DNA of 64,000 bases from Fimbriiglobus ruber (GCF_002197845.1 NZ_NIDE01000002.1:744001-808000); one strand, 5' to 3'. Shown: positions 16,393-25,124, numbered from the stretch's first letter. Translations and numbers: made by a program. The notes: generated by a model from the sequence alone, not told the origin.

Positions 16393-18563
16393 ACCGGGAG
16401 GGGTTCCGCCACGTGTTCGTTCTCGACAGCGCCGAGGCGGTCGAGGCGGCGGTGGTCGAGCGGGTGCCGCTGTGGAACGACCGGACCGCCGATGCCGGCC
16501 CGTTCGACGTCGTCGGCGACGTTCACGGCTGTGCCGACGAACTGGAAACACTGCTGGAGACACTTGGGTACGGAAAGGTTGTCGTCGGCGGGCACGAGCC
16601 GGGCTGGTCGAACACCGGCTACGTTCACCCCGCCGGCCGGAAGGCGGTGTTCGTCGGCGACCTCGTGGACCGGGGGCCGCGGGTACTCGACACGCTGGGC
16701 ATCGTCCGCAACATGGTCGCGTCCGGTTCGGCTCTGTGCGTCCCCGGCAACCATGACGTGAAACTGCTCAAAAAGCTCACCGGCCGGGACGTGCAGGTCA
16801 CGCACGGCCTCGCCGAGACGCTGGCCGAGATCGACGCCCTGCCGGCCGACGCGCGACCTGCCTTCACGAAGTCGCTCGCCGCCTTCCTCGACGGGCTGGT
16901 CAGCCACTACGTCCTCGACGGCGGCAAGTTGGTCGTCGCCCACGCCGGGCTGAGGCAGGAAATGCAGGGTCGGGGGTCGGGGAAGGTGCGAGACTTCTGC
17001 CTGTACGGGGAGACGACCGGCGAGACGGACGAGTTCGGGCTGCCGGTCCGGCACAACTGGGCGGCGGAATACCGCGGGCCGGCGGCGGTCGTGTACGGGC
17101 ACACCCCGGTGCCCGAACCCGAGTGGCTGAACAACACCGTCAACATCGACACCGGAAGCGTGTTCGGCGGGAGGCTGACCGCCCTGCGGTGGCCGGAGCG
17201 GGAATTCGTCTCGGTCCCGGCGGCGCGGACGTACTGCGAGCCGGTCCGGCCGTTCCTGCCCGACCCCGACCCGACCCCAAGGCTCACCGCCCAGCAGTCG
17301 CACGACGACCTGCTCGACGCGGCGGACGTGCTCGGCAAGCGGATCGTCGCGACCCGGCTACGGGGGAGTGTGACCGTCCGGGAGGCGCACGCCACCGCGG
17401 CCCTGGAGGTCATGAGCCGGTTCGCCGCCGACCCGAGGTGGCTGATTTACCTGCCACCGACCATGTCGCCGTGCGAGACGAGCGGCGAGCCGGGGCGGCT
17501 CGAACACCCGGCCGAGGCGCTCGCCTACTACCGCACCCAGGGTGCCCCGCGGGTCGTGTGCGAGGAGAAGCACATGGGCTCGCGGGCGGTCGTGGTCGTG
17601 TGCCGGGACGAGTCGGCGGCCCGCGAGCGGTTCGGCGTCCTCGACGGCGAAGTCGGGATCGTCACCACCCGCACCGGCCGGCGGTTCTTCGCCGACCCGG
17701 ACCTGGAACGCCGGTTCCTCGACCGGGTGCGGGCGGCGGTCGCCGCCGCCGGTTTGTGGGACTCGTTGAGTACGACCTGGGTCTGCCTGGATTGCGAGCT
17801 GATGCCGTGGTCGGCGAAGGCTCAGGAACTTCTCAAGACGCAGTACGCGGCCGTCGGGTCGGCCGGGCGAGCGGCGGTGCCCCGGGCCGCCGCCTCCCTG
17901 GCCGCGGCGGCCGGCCGGTTGGCCGGCGACGAGAAGGCCCGGCTGGACCGGGTCGCCGGGCGCCTCGCGGGCCTGGAGGCCGGTATTCGCAAGTTCGTGG
18001 ACGCCTACCGGCAGTATTGCTGGCCGGTGAACGCGCTCACCGACCTGAAGCTCGCCCCGTTCCACCTGCTCGCGTCGGAGGGGTCAGTCCACACGGACAA
18101 ATCGCACGTCTGGCACATGGACACGCTCGCCGCCGTCTGCCGGGCCGACCCGGAATTGCTGCTAGCGACCTCTTACAAAGTGGTCGACGTGACCGACCCG
18201 GCGGGCGTGGCCGAGGGGGTCGCGTGGTGGGCCGACCTGACCGGGCGGGGCGGCGAGGGGATGGTGGTGAAGCCGCTCGATTTCGTCCAGCGGGGTAAAC
18301 GGGGGCTGGCCCAACCCGCTGTGAAGTGCCGCGGGCCGGAGTACCTGCGGATCATCTACGGCCCGGACTACGACGCCGCCGAGAACCTGTCCCGGCTCCG
18401 CGGCCGGCGGCTGGCCCACAAGCGGTCGCTCGCCCTCGGGGAATTCGCCCTCGGCGTGGAAGGGCTCGAACGGTTCGTCCGCCGGGAGCCGCTGCGGCGG
18501 GTCCACGAGTGCGTGTTCGGCGTCCTGGCCCTGGAGAGCGAGCCAGTGGACCCGCGGCTCTGA
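16389..18563 (+). CDS. pnkp: Pnkp 2',3' phosphatase and adenylyltransferase (ligase) domains
   Basis: 724 residues from a TTG that overlaps the kinase stop. The binuclear metallophosphoesterase domain has GDVHG (about residue 41), GDLVDRGP, GNHD, HAG and YGHTP, all intact, and removes 2',3'-cyclic or 3' phosphates from RNA ends. The C-terminal half is the adenylyltransferase module: CEEKHMGSR with the nucleotidyl lysine at about residue 394, and downstream CLDCELMPW and GGEGMVVKP ligase motifs. Bacterial Pnkp needs Hen1 for sealing, and hen1 lies three ORFs upstream in the same operon. The start of this ORF (NREGFRHVFVLDSAEAVEAA) is the linker normally fused to the kinase. Together with 15961-16392 this is a full-length Pnkp of typical size. 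Confidence 0.95.
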   Translation: MNREGFRHVFVLDSAEAVEAAVVERVPLWNDRTADAGPFDVVGDVHGCADELETLLETLGYGKVVVGGHEPGWSNTGYVHPAGRKAVFVGDLVDRGPRVLDTLGIVRNMVASGSALCVPGNHDVKLLKKLTGRDVQVTHGLAETLAEIDALPADARPAFTKSLAAFLDGLVSHYVLDGGKLVVAHAGLRQEMQGRGSGKVRDFCLYGETTGETDEFGLPVRHNWAAEYRGPAAVVYGHTPVPEPEWLNNTVNIDTGSVFGGRLTALRWPEREFVSVPAARTYCEPVRPFLPDPDPTPRLTAQQSHDDLLDAADVLGKRIVATRLRGSVTVREAHATAALEVMSRFAADPRWLIYLPPTMSPCETSGEPGRLEHPAEALAYYRTQGAPRVVCEEKHMGSRAVVVVCRDESAARERFGVLDGEVGIVTTRTGRRFFADPDLERRFLDRVRAAVAAAGLWDSLSTTWVCLDCELMPWSAKAQELLKTQYAAVGSAGRAAVPRAAASLAAAAGRLAGDEKARLDRVAGRLAGLEAGIRKFVDAYRQYCWPVNALTDLKLAPFHLLASEGSVHTDKSHVWHMDTLAAVCRADPELLLATSYKVVDVTDPAGVAEGVAWWADLTGRGGEGMVVKPLDFVQRGKRGLAQPAVKCRGPEYLRIIYGPDYDAAENLSRLRGRRLAHKRSLALGEFALGVEGLERFVRREPLRRVHECVFGVLALESEPVDPRL

Positions 18564-18706
18564 GCGCGCACCGGGCCGCGGCGCGACGGAGAAAGGTGAC
18601 CAGAAAACGCGGCACGCTAATTGGGGCCATGACACTCGGAAGAAACCGGAGGTATTTGCTAGAATTGCCCCGGGCCGCCAACAATCCGACGACGAGGAAC
18701 CCTCCG

Positions 18707-19108
18707 GTGAAAAAACAGTTCTTCAACCCGCTCGGCCTGAATCCGACGAACGGGTTCACGCACGTCGTCGCGGCGACCGGTGGGAAGACGGTCTACGTCT
18801 CGGGCCAGGTGAGCGTGAACGAGAAGGCCGAGGTCGTGGGCAAGGGCGACTTCCGAGCCCAGGTGGAGTACACGTTCCAGAACCTTCAAGTCGCGCTCGC
18901 CTCTGCCGGGGCCACGTTCGGGGACGTGGTCAAGATCACCTACTTCGTCGTCGACCTGAAACCGGAACTCGTTTCGGTGATCCGCGAGGTCCGGCGGAAA
19001 TACCTGGCCCCGGACGAACCGCCCGCGAGTACCTTGGTCGGGGTTACGACCCTGGTCGTCCCCGACTGGCTGATCGAGATCGAGCTGATCGCCGTGATCG
19101 CCGAATGA
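18707..19108 (+). CDS. RidA/YjgF family protein (putative enamine/imine deaminase)
   Basis: I choose GTG 18707 (VKKQFFNPLGLNPTNGFTHVV), preceded by GAGGA at 18694-18698; an in-frame ATG at 18629 would add a non-conserved leader. 133 residues, the usual size for the Rid family. YVSGQVSVNEKAEVVGKGD, QVEYTFQNLQVALASAGATFGDVVKITYFVVD and the C-terminal VTTLVVPDWLIEIELIAV follow the family pattern. Members hydrolyse reactive 2-aminoacrylate-type intermediates; the arginine typical of active RidA near the end (P..LIEIE region) is not obvious here, so activity is uncertain. It lies 143 nt downstream of pnkp in the same direction. Confidence 0.88.
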   Translation: MKKQFFNPLGLNPTNGFTHVVAATGGKTVYVSGQVSVNEKAEVVGKGDFRAQVEYTFQNLQVALASAGATFGDVVKITYFVVDLKPELVSVIREVRRKYLAPDEPPASTLVGVTTLVVPDWLIEIELIAVIAE

Positions 19109-19172
19109 TTCGAGGCGAACCGGGTGCGCGAATGCGGTAACGAAGGCAGGTCGGATTCGCCAAAGACGCCTT

Positions 19173-19649
19173 CTACCTCGATTTCCTTTTGCCCGGCTTC
19201 TTCGGACCCTTCGGGGCGCCGGTGATCGTGATCGCCCGGCCGTGGACCTCTCGGAAGCCTTCCGCCTGCTTGCCCTCGACGGCCTTGTGGTACGCGGCCA
19301 CGGCTCGGTCGCGATCCCGGAACTCCTTACCCCTGGCTTCCCCCGTCGACTCCCGCCAGTCCGTCCGAACCTTGCCCGCCTGCGTTCGCACCGTATCCCC
19401 GTCGAGCGAGACGATCCAGAACCGGTCGGCGGCAACGAACACCCGCCGCGTGAGCGATCGCTCCGTCTCCGCGAACCCCTCGGCCGTCCTCTCCGCCACC
19501 GCCCGCTCGAACTCCGTTTGCTTCGTGAAGACGTGCTCGACCAAGTTGTCGCCATCCGTGACCCGGTGCCCGAACCCGGTCGGATCGTCGATGAAGATCA
19601 ATTTGCAAGTGGAGGGCGGATCGCCGCCAGTTAGCTCGCGGAGTAGCAT
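19173..19649 (-). CDS. WGR-domain-like protein
   Basis: 158 residues, no signal peptide. Residues about 72-135 (RFWIVSLDGDTVRTQAGKVR, then GKEFRDRDRAVAAYHKAVEGK, then GFREV) fit the WGR fold: an N-terminal strand W/FW.I..DG..V.T..G, a K.F....A......K helix and a final GF.E. WGR domains occur in poly(ADP-ribose) polymerases and bacterial standalone proteins and are thought to bind nucleic acid. The N-terminal half (KLIFIDDPTGFGHRVTDGDN) is not assigned; the C-terminus is a basic GPKKPGKRKSR tail, consistent with nucleic acid binding. It faces the RidA gene convergently. Confidence 0.7.
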   Translation of the reverse strand: MLLRELTGGDPPSTCKLIFIDDPTGFGHRVTDGDNLVEHVFTKQTEFERAVAERTAEGFAETERSLTRRVFVAADRFWIVSLDGDTVRTQAGKVRTDWRESTGEARGKEFRDRDRAVAAYHKAVEGKQAEGFREVHGRAITITGAPKGPKKPGKRKSR

Positions 19650-19690
19650 GCCATTTCCTTCACGTCAGAGCCTCACGGTGCGCCGGAGTT

Positions 19691-19888
19691 TCACTGATTC
19701 CGCTTCTCTTTCGAGAGCTTGTACAGCAGATCCAGGCAGTTGCGACACGTCACGGCCGAGTGGTCATCGGTGGCGATACCTTCCACCTCGGCCCGGTGTG
19801 CGGCCTCCTTATCGCGGGGGTTGCAGAGGACCATGCCGTCCGGGTTCAGGGCGTGCAGGTCGCGCTTCTGCCTCTTGTCTTGTGACAC
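19691..19888 (-). CDS. Small hypothetical CxxC protein
   Basis: 65 residues, charged, with VTCRNCLDLLYKL near the C-terminus and a second Cys at VLCNPRD plus several His (AAHRAEVEG, DDHSAVTC), so a zinc-binding site is possible. It lies 41 nt upstream of the WGR gene in the same direction and is probably co-transcribed. No family recognised; coding reality is supported by its sensible composition and spacing only. Confidence 0.55.
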   Translation of the reverse strand: MSQDKRQKRDLHALNPDGMVLCNPRDKEAAHRAEVEGIATDDHSAVTCRNCLDLLYKLSKEKRNQ

Positions 19889-20231
19889 GCCAGATCCCCG
19901 TGTGGTGCTCGTCGCGGTCGGCTCGTTTCATAAGTGACGCCCCGCGCGATCCCTTCGAGCCGTGCTCGTTCACCGGCTCCCGCCGGCATGATCGAAGGGC
20001 GACGGAGGCGATAGTCCTCTGATTGATATGAAACGGTGATGTCGTCCGCGAGGCAACAGTTCTAAATCATGTTGTGCTGTTTCTCGGGCTCGGACCGCGG
20101 TCGGCGCCCGGGAAATTTGATCTCCGGCGCCGGGTTCGGGGACCGCCCGCGCGGCCGCCGTGGTGTCCGTCGTACGGCGCCATTCCTATAGCAACCGACG
20201 TCGCCCCAGCCCCCACCGACCCGGACTACCC
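19889..20231. other. Intergenic region between divergent genes
   Basis: 343 bp between the small CxxC gene (minus) and alanine dehydrogenase (plus). It must carry promoters in both directions, but I cannot place convincing -35/-10 boxes. No repeat or RNA structure stands out. Confidence 0.4.
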
Positions 20232-21344
20232 ATGCGCATCGGCGTCCCGAAAGAGATCAAAACGAACGAGAACCGCGTGGCCGTGGTGCCCGCGGGGGCG
20301 GAGGCGCTGGTGTCGGCCGGGCACGAGGTCGTGATCGAGACCGGGGCGGGCGTCGGCAGCGGCTTCGCGAACGCGGCGTACACCGCCGTCGGGGCCAAGA
20401 TCGCGGAGACGGCCGCGGCCGTTTGGGCCGGCGCCGAAATGATCATGAAGGTCAAGGAGCCGGTCGAAATCGAGTGGCCCCACATGCGGGCCGGCCAGCT
20501 CATCTACACGTACTTCCACTTCGCCGCGGACGAACCGCTCACCCGCGCGGTGATCGCGTCCGGCGCGATCGCGATCGCCTACGAGACGGTGCAGCTCCCG
20601 AACGGCGAACTCCCGCTGCTCACGCCGATGTCCGAGGTAGCCGGCCGGATGGCCGTGCAGGAGGGGGCCAAGTACCTCGAAAAGGTCTTCGGCGGCAGCG
20701 GCATCCTGCTCGCCGGCGTCCCCGGGGTGGCCCCGGGCAAGGTGGTCATCATCGGCGGCGGGGTCGTCGGCGTGAACGCCGCGAAGGTCGCCGCCGGGCT
20801 CGGCGCCCACGTCGTCATCCTCGACGTCTCGCTCCCCCGCCTCCGCTACCTCGACGACATCCTGCCGGCCAACGTCGACACGGCCTACTCCAACCGGCAC
20901 AACATCCTGACCGCGATCGAACACGCCGACCTGGTGATCGGGGCGGTCCTCGTCCCCGGGACCAAGGCGCCCCACCTCGTCAAGCGGGCCGACCTGGCGC
21001 GGATGCAGCCGGGGGCCGTCATCGTCGACGTGGCCGTCGACCAGGGCGGCATCTTCGAAACGATCCGGCCGACCACGCACGAAAACCCGACTTACTTCGT
21101 CGACGGCATCCTCCACTACGGCGTGGCCAACATGCCCGGCGGCGTCCCCCGGACCTCGACGCTGGCCCTGACCAACGCCACGCTCCCGTACGCCCTCAAG
21201 CTCGTCCGCCACGGCTGGAAGGCCGCCTGCAAAGCCGACGGCGCGCTGCGGCTCGGGCTCAACGTGGTGGAAGGCAAGATCGTCTACCCGGGCGTGGCCG
21301 AAGCGTTCGGGATTCCGGTGACGCCGGTGGAACAGGTACTCTAA
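20232..21344 (+). CDS. ald: Alanine dehydrogenase
   Basis: 370 residues from ATG 20232 ([20 protein letters not shown]), the standard family start and length. Catalytic and binding features: the substrate-binding R15 and K-containing [11 protein letters not shown] (about 72), the Tyr/His region YTYFHFA, and the NAD-binding Rossmann motif [17 protein letters not shown] near 170. [20 protein letters not shown] is a conserved segment near the active site. It catalyses L-alanine + NAD+ to pyruvate + ammonium + NADH in the cytoplasm. The stop codon is followed at once by palindromic repeat copy 2, probably its terminator. Confidence 0.97.
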   Translation: MRIGVPKEIKTNENRVAVVPAGAEALVSAGHEVVIETGAGVGSGFANAAYTAVGAKIAETAAAVWAGAEMIMKVKEPVEIEWPHMRAGQLIYTYFHFAADEPLTRAVIASGAIAIAYETVQLPNGELPLLTPMSEVAGRMAVQEGAKYLEKVFGGSGILLAGVPGVAPGKVVIIGGGVVGVNAAKVAAGLGAHVVILDVSLPRLRYLDDILPANVDTAYSNRHNILTAIEHADLVIGAVLVPGTKAPHLVKRADLARMQPGAVIVDVAVDQGGIFETIRPTTHENPTYFVDGILHYGVANMPGGVPRTSTLALTNATLPYALKLVRHGWKAACKADGALRLGLNVVEGKIVYPGVAEAFGIPVTPVEQVL

Positions 21345-21345
21345 C

Positions 21346-21456
21346 AGGCGAGCGGGGGACGTGAGTCCCCTGATTCTTTGCGAACTCGGACTTCAGGGGA
21401 GCGTTCCAAAGTTCGGGGTTCCAAAAAATCAGGGGACTCACGTCCCCCGCTCGCCT
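21346..21456. repeat. Dispersed palindromic repeat, copy 2
   Basis: Arms 21346-21377 (AGGCGAGCGGGGGACGTGAG...) and 21427-21456 are inverted matches, about 50 nt apart. The element starts 1 nt after the ald stop and ends 4 nt before the tandem 8-mers upstream of the ABC ATPase gene. Confidence 0.85.
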
Positions 21457-21460
21457 ATGC

Positions 21461-21500
21461 ATGACTTGATGACTTGACGACCTGAAGACTTGAAGACTGA
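21461..21500 (+). repeat. Five tandem 8-bp repeats just upstream of the ABC ATPase start
   Basis: ATGACTTG, ATGACTTG, ACGACCTG, AAGACTTG, AAGACTGA in direct tandem, ending 4 nt before the ATG at 21505. No other Shine-Dalgarno is visible, so the array occupies the ribosome-binding region. Confidence 0.8.
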
Positions 21501-21504
21501 ATTC

Positions 21505-22569
21505 ATGAGTATCACGGCAAAAAACATCTGGAAGCGGTTCGACGGCAAAGCCGTGCTGCGGGGCGTGACGGTCGAGGCGCCGACCGGGGCGCTCGTCGCG
21601 CTGCTCGGGCCGTCCGGGTCCGGGAAGACGACCCTGCTCCGCATCATCGCCGGGCTCGAAGTCGCGGACTCCGGGGCCGTCCAGTTCCACGACGACGACA
21701 TCACCCGGCACTCGGCCCGCGACCGGAACATGGGCTTCGTGTTCCAGCACTACGCGCTGTTCCGGCACATGACCGTGTTCGAGAACGTCGCGTTCGGCCT
21801 GCGGGTCCGGCGGTGGCCCGAGCAGAAGGTCCGCGACCGCGTCCACGAGCTGCTGAACCTGGTGAAGTTGCCGGAGATGGCCGCCCGGTACCCGGCCCAG
21901 ATGTCCGGCGGCCAGCGGCAGCGGATCGCGCTGGCGCGGGCGCTCGCCCCGGAGCCGAAGGTGATCCTGCTGGACGAGCCGTTCGGCGCCCTCGACGCCC
22001 AGGTCCGCGAGGAACTCCGCCACTGGCTGCGGCGGTTCCACGACCAGTTCCACGTCACCAGCATCTTCGTCACGCACGACCAGGAAGAGGCGTTCGAGGT
22101 GGCGGACCGGGTGATCGTCATGCACGACGGCAAGGTCGAGCAGGCCGGGACGCCGGCCGAGGTGTTCGAACACCCGGTCAACGAATTCGTGATGAAGTTC
22201 CTCGGCCGGGTGAACGTCTTCCAGACCCTGCTCAAAGACGGCCGGGTGCTGCTCGGGAACGTCGAGATGCCGGTCGGCAAGGGGGCGGTCGTCGAGACCG
22301 GGTCCGGGAAGGCGGACGTGTACGTCCGCCCGCACGAGCTCGACATCGGGCGGACGGCCGACACCGGCAACTGCATCCGCGGCAAGGTCGTCCACATCAA
22401 CCCGGCCGGGTCGGTCGTGAAGGTGCGCGTCCACGCCGAGGACTTCGGTCTGATGGTCAACGTGGACATCAGCCCCGAAAAGTACAGATCGATGGACTTG
22501 CGCGCCGACGATCAAGTCTTCGTGTCGCCGAAGACGGCGAAAATCTTCGAGCCGGATTACACGATCTGA
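21505..22569 (+). CDS. cysA: Sulfate/thiosulfate-type ABC transporter ATP-binding protein
   Basis: 354 residues from ATG 21505 ([14 protein letters not shown]). Walker [11 protein letters not shown]-loop FVFQHYALF, signature [15 protein letters not shown], Walker [13 protein letters not shown] and switch His in [15 protein letters not shown] are all intact. The C-terminal about 110 residues ([12 protein letters not shown], then [13 protein letters not shown]) are the regulatory TOBE-type domain of CysA-like ATPases. It energises uptake of sulfate or a related oxyanion (molybdate-type is the alternative). No permease or binding protein gene is adjacent, so it is an orphan here. Upstream lie palindromic repeat copy 2 and tandem 8-mers; downstream a 155-bp long palindrome. 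Confidence 0.93.
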   Translation: MSITAKNIWKRFDGKAVLRGVTVEAPTGALVALLGPSGSGKTTLLRIIAGLEVADSGAVQFHDDDITRHSARDRNMGFVFQHYALFRHMTVFENVAFGLRVRRWPEQKVRDRVHELLNLVKLPEMAARYPAQMSGGQRQRIALARALAPEPKVILLDEPFGALDAQVREELRHWLRRFHDQFHVTSIFVTHDQEEAFEVADRVIVMHDGKVEQAGTPAEVFEHPVNEFVMKFLGRVNVFQTLLKDGRVLLGNVEMPVGKGAVVETGSGKADVYVRPHELDIGRTADTGNCIRGKVVHINPAGSVVKVRVHAEDFGLMVNVDISPEKYRSMDLRADDQVFVSPKTAKIFEPDYTI

Positions 22570-22632
22570 TACACGATCTGGGTAGTTGTGACCGGTATCG
22601 GCTGCCAATCTCGGCGTGGGTTCACGTCCGCC

Positions 22633-22787
22633 CCCGGTGTCCCCGGGCTCCCGCCCGGGTCTACGTTAGGCCGCCCCGGAGGGGCGGAAAGACCAAGGGC
22701 AAGGGACGATTCCCTTCAAATCGTGAGGTTTTCCGCCCCTCCGGGGCGGCCTAACGTAGACCCGGGCGGGAGCCCGGGGACACCGGG
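22633..22787. repeat. Long palindromic element with 58-bp arms and 39-nt loop
   Basis: 22633-22690 is an exact inverted match of 22730-22787; the spacer 22691-22729 is 39 nt. No gene inside. The element lies downstream of cysA and immediately upstream of the IS1380-type insertion. The same geometry (about 60-bp perfect arms, 39-nt loop) recurs with unrelated sequence at 36087-36249. Confidence 0.9.
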
Positions 22788-22862
22788 CGAACGACCGCAT
22801 CGATCACTAGACCTTAACCAAGCGTCGCCATTGGCAAATTGACGTTGGAGAAAAACGAAAAG

Positions 22863-22939
22863 CTTGAAATCCTTCGTGTTTTCCGGTGTTTGTAGGGTTG
22901 CAGAGTCCACAACCACCGGAAAACACGAAGGATTTCAAG
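22863..22939 (+). promoter_or_regulatory. Hairpin that sequesters the transposase start
   Basis: Arms 22863-22888 and 22914-22939 are exact 26-bp inverted copies with a 25-nt loop. The last base of the second arm is the G of the GTG start at 22939, so in a transcript reading in from outside the start region would be folded away. Confidence 0.65.
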
Positions 22940-24468
22940 TGAAACCTATCTTCCGCCGCTGGTTCCAAAAAGGCAAGGCCCGCATCGATCGCCGACTCGA
23001 TCAAACGCGCAATCCGCTCAGCCCCGAGCCCGTGCTCAAAGCCCGCAACATCCACTATGAGGTCTCCGACAAGGCCCAGGCCATCCACTGCGGTGGCATC
23101 GGCCTCATCCACGCGCTGGGTCAACGATTCGGGCTCGCCAAGACCATCGACCAAAAACTTCATCTGCTCAAATTCCACGTCCCGTATCACGAATCCGATC
23201 ACGTCCTCACCCTCGCCTACAACCCGCTCTGCGGCGGCACCTGCCTTCAAGACCTCGAACTCCTCCGCAACGACGAGACCTTCCTCAACGCCCTGGACGC
23301 GCGACGCATCCCCGACCCCACCACCGCCGGCGACTTCTGCCGCCGCTTCTTGGCGTCCGACGTCGAAGCGCTGATCGACGCGATTAACGAGGTTCGCCGG
23401 CGCGTCTGGGCCGAGCAACCCGAGTCGTTCTTCGACTGCGCGACGATCGACATGGACGGTACCCTCGTCGGGACCACCGGTCCGTGCAAGGACGGGATGG
23501 ACATCGCCTACGACGGCACCTGGGGTTATCACCCGCTGGTCGTTTCGCTGGCCGAGACCGGGGAGGTCCTCAGCATCGTGAATCGTCCGGGGAATCGACC
23601 GTCGCACGAGGGCGCGGCCCGGGAAGTCAACCGCTCGCTGGTGTTGTGCCTCGAGGCCGGTTTTCGCACGGTCCTCTTGCGGGGCGACACCGATTTCTCG
23701 CAGACCCAGTATCTGGATGGCTGGAATGCCATCCGCAAGACGCGGTTCCTTTTCGGTTACGATGCCGTGCCCACTCTGGTGCAGAAAGCCGAGGAACTCC
23801 CGGACCACGCGTGGCGGCGGCTGACCCGCCCCGCCCGTTATCACGTGAACACGCAACCGCGGCGGACGCCGGAAAACGTCAAGGCCAGGATCGTGACGGA
23901 GCGGGAGTACGAGACGCTCCGTTTGGACTCGGAAGACATCGCCGAGTTCGAGTATCGGCCCACCGCCTGCCGCCAGAAGTACCGGATGGTGGTGATCCGC
24001 AAGAACATCACCAAGGCGAAAGGCGAGGCGGCGCTGTTCGATGACGTGCGTTACTTCTTTTACATCACCAACGAGCGGGAGTGGTCGGCGGACGCGATTG
24101 TGTTCTCGGCCAACGACCGGTGCCACCAGGAGAACCTGCACGCCCAGTTGAAGAGCGGCGTGCGGGCGTTGCGGGCGCCGGTGGACACGCTGGAAAGCAA
24201 CTGGGCGTACATGGTGATGACGGCACTGGGCTGGAACGTGAAGGCGTGGTGGGCGTTGTCGTTGCCGGAACCGCCGGGCCGCTGGCGAGACAAGTATCGT
24301 CAGGAGAAGCGGTGGGTGTTGGGTTTGGAGTTCCGGAGTTTCGTCCACGCATTCGTCGGGCTGCCGTGCCAGGTTCTCCGGACGGGCCGCAAGCTAGTTT
24401 ATCGTCTGTTGAGTTGGAACCCTCATTTACGGGTCTTCTTCCGACTGGTCGAGACGTTGAACTGTTGA
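22939..24468 (+). CDS. IS1380-family transposase (DDE type)
   Basis: From GTG 22939 the product has 509 residues; an in-frame TTG at 22864 would add 25 residues encoded by the hairpin. The DDE catalytic core is visible: TIDMDGTLVGT (first Asp) near residue 170, LLRGDTDFSQ (second Asp) and the C-terminal NDRCHQENLHAQLKSG (Glu) region. FDCATIDMDGT and the SNWAYMVMTALGWNVKAWW stretch are typical of IS1380 elements. No frame disruption is seen, so the element may be active. Confidence 0.93.
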   Translation: MKPIFRRWFQKGKARIDRRLDQTRNPLSPEPVLKARNIHYEVSDKAQAIHCGGIGLIHALGQRFGLAKTIDQKLHLLKFHVPYHESDHVLTLAYNPLCGGTCLQDLELLRNDETFLNALDARRIPDPTTAGDFCRRFLASDVEALIDAINEVRRRVWAEQPESFFDCATIDMDGTLVGTTGPCKDGMDIAYDGTWGYHPLVVSLAETGEVLSIVNRPGNRPSHEGAAREVNRSLVLCLEAGFRTVLLRGDTDFSQTQYLDGWNAIRKTRFLFGYDAVPTLVQKAEELPDHAWRRLTRPARYHVNTQPRRTPENVKARIVTEREYETLRLDSEDIAEFEYRPTACRQKYRMVVIRKNITKAKGEAALFDDVRYFFYITNEREWSADAIVFSANDRCHQENLHAQLKSGVRALRAPVDTLESNWAYMVMTALGWNVKAWWALSLPEPPGRWRDKYRQEKRWVLGLEFRSFVHAFVGLPCQVLRTGRKLVYRLLSWNPHLRVFFRLVETLNC

Positions 24469-24677
24469 GGCCTGGCAACCCGAAGTCGGGATCTGGATGT
24501 CCCGATCCGCAACGGCGCCGAAAGCGATCGCGCGAAACGGAGGCTGAATACTCGGGTTGTTGAAGGAGATATAACAATGAAGAAGCCCACTCTCATGAGT
24601 GGGGCCAGAGATGATATGCAATTTACCAGAGCGACACTGCCTACATCGCGATCGCAACCGCCCTCGCTTGTTTAAGG

Positions 24678-24951
24678 ACTAGAAGAAGCCCGAGCCCAAA
24701 CGCCAATTGTTCGGGACATCATCGGTAGTCCCTTCCGCACAGTTACCGTCGACCCTTCGTGGCTGACTTCAGCAGTCGTGGCCATCGCCCGCGGCATCTA
24801 CGCTGATCGGGCCTTCGACCGGACGCCGGTCCTCGCCGATGCCCTTCAAGACGCCGGGTGCGACGACGATGACATTTTGAGTCACCTCTGTGGAACTGGC
24901 CCACACGTGAAAGGGTGCTGGATAGTAGACCTGCTGCTGGGCAAACAGTAG
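24678..24951 (+). pseudogene. 3' remnant of a Gemmataceae family gene cut by the IS1380 element
   Basis: Reading from the target duplication: LEEARAQTPIVRDIIGSPF, then VTVDPSWLTSAVVAIARGIY, PVLADALQDAGCDDDDIL, GPHVKGCWIVDLLLGKQ, stop TAG 24949-24951. It is clearly homologous to the protein encoded at 37684-38437. Across the duplication on the left the frame stays open for a few codons (GERPHRS) but then enters the 22633-22787 palindrome, so the 5' part of the gene is gone or was replaced. Function of the family is unknown to me. Confidence 0.75.
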
Positions 24952-25109
24952 CTCTGGGCGATGAGAGCCCGGAGATCGGTGCGCGGGAGGAAAAACTTCC
25001 GAAACACCTTCTCGCCAAGATCGGGCGAGGAATCGAGGAGGGATTTCAAATCGGTGAGCTGGTTCCGGCAGGCGATCGGATCGAACACGTGTGGCTGAAA
25101 GTCGGGCAT
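24952..25109 (-). pseudogene. Truncated second gene of a toxin-like pair
   Basis: Starts MPDFQPHVFDPIACRNQLTD, then LKSLLDSSPDLGEKVFRKFF and LRALIAQSY. After about 52 residues the sequence meets the end of the neighbouring remnant on the opposite strand and loses protein sense; the formal frame ends at 24882. The start lies 15 nt after the stop of the upstream minus-strand gene, as in an operon. The N-terminus reminds me of DUF4263 (Shedu-type) proteins, which begin with a short region of this kind, but so little remains that this is a guess. Confidence 0.45.
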
Positions 25110-25124
25110 CGCTCGTCCCCACTA

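Larger units (their letters stand above)
22812..24677 (+). mobile_element. IS1380-family insertion sequence, complete
   Basis: Terminal inverted repeats CCTTAACCAAGCG (22812) and, reversed at the right end, CCTTAAACAAGCG (ending 24677). The 6-bp target duplication ACTAGA is present at 22806-22811 and 24678-24683. Length is 1866 bp with one transposase gene. A 26-bp perfect hairpin (22863-22939) precedes the transposase start. The insertion lies in a member of a Gemmataceae gene family whose 3' end survives at 24678-24951. Confidence 0.93.
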
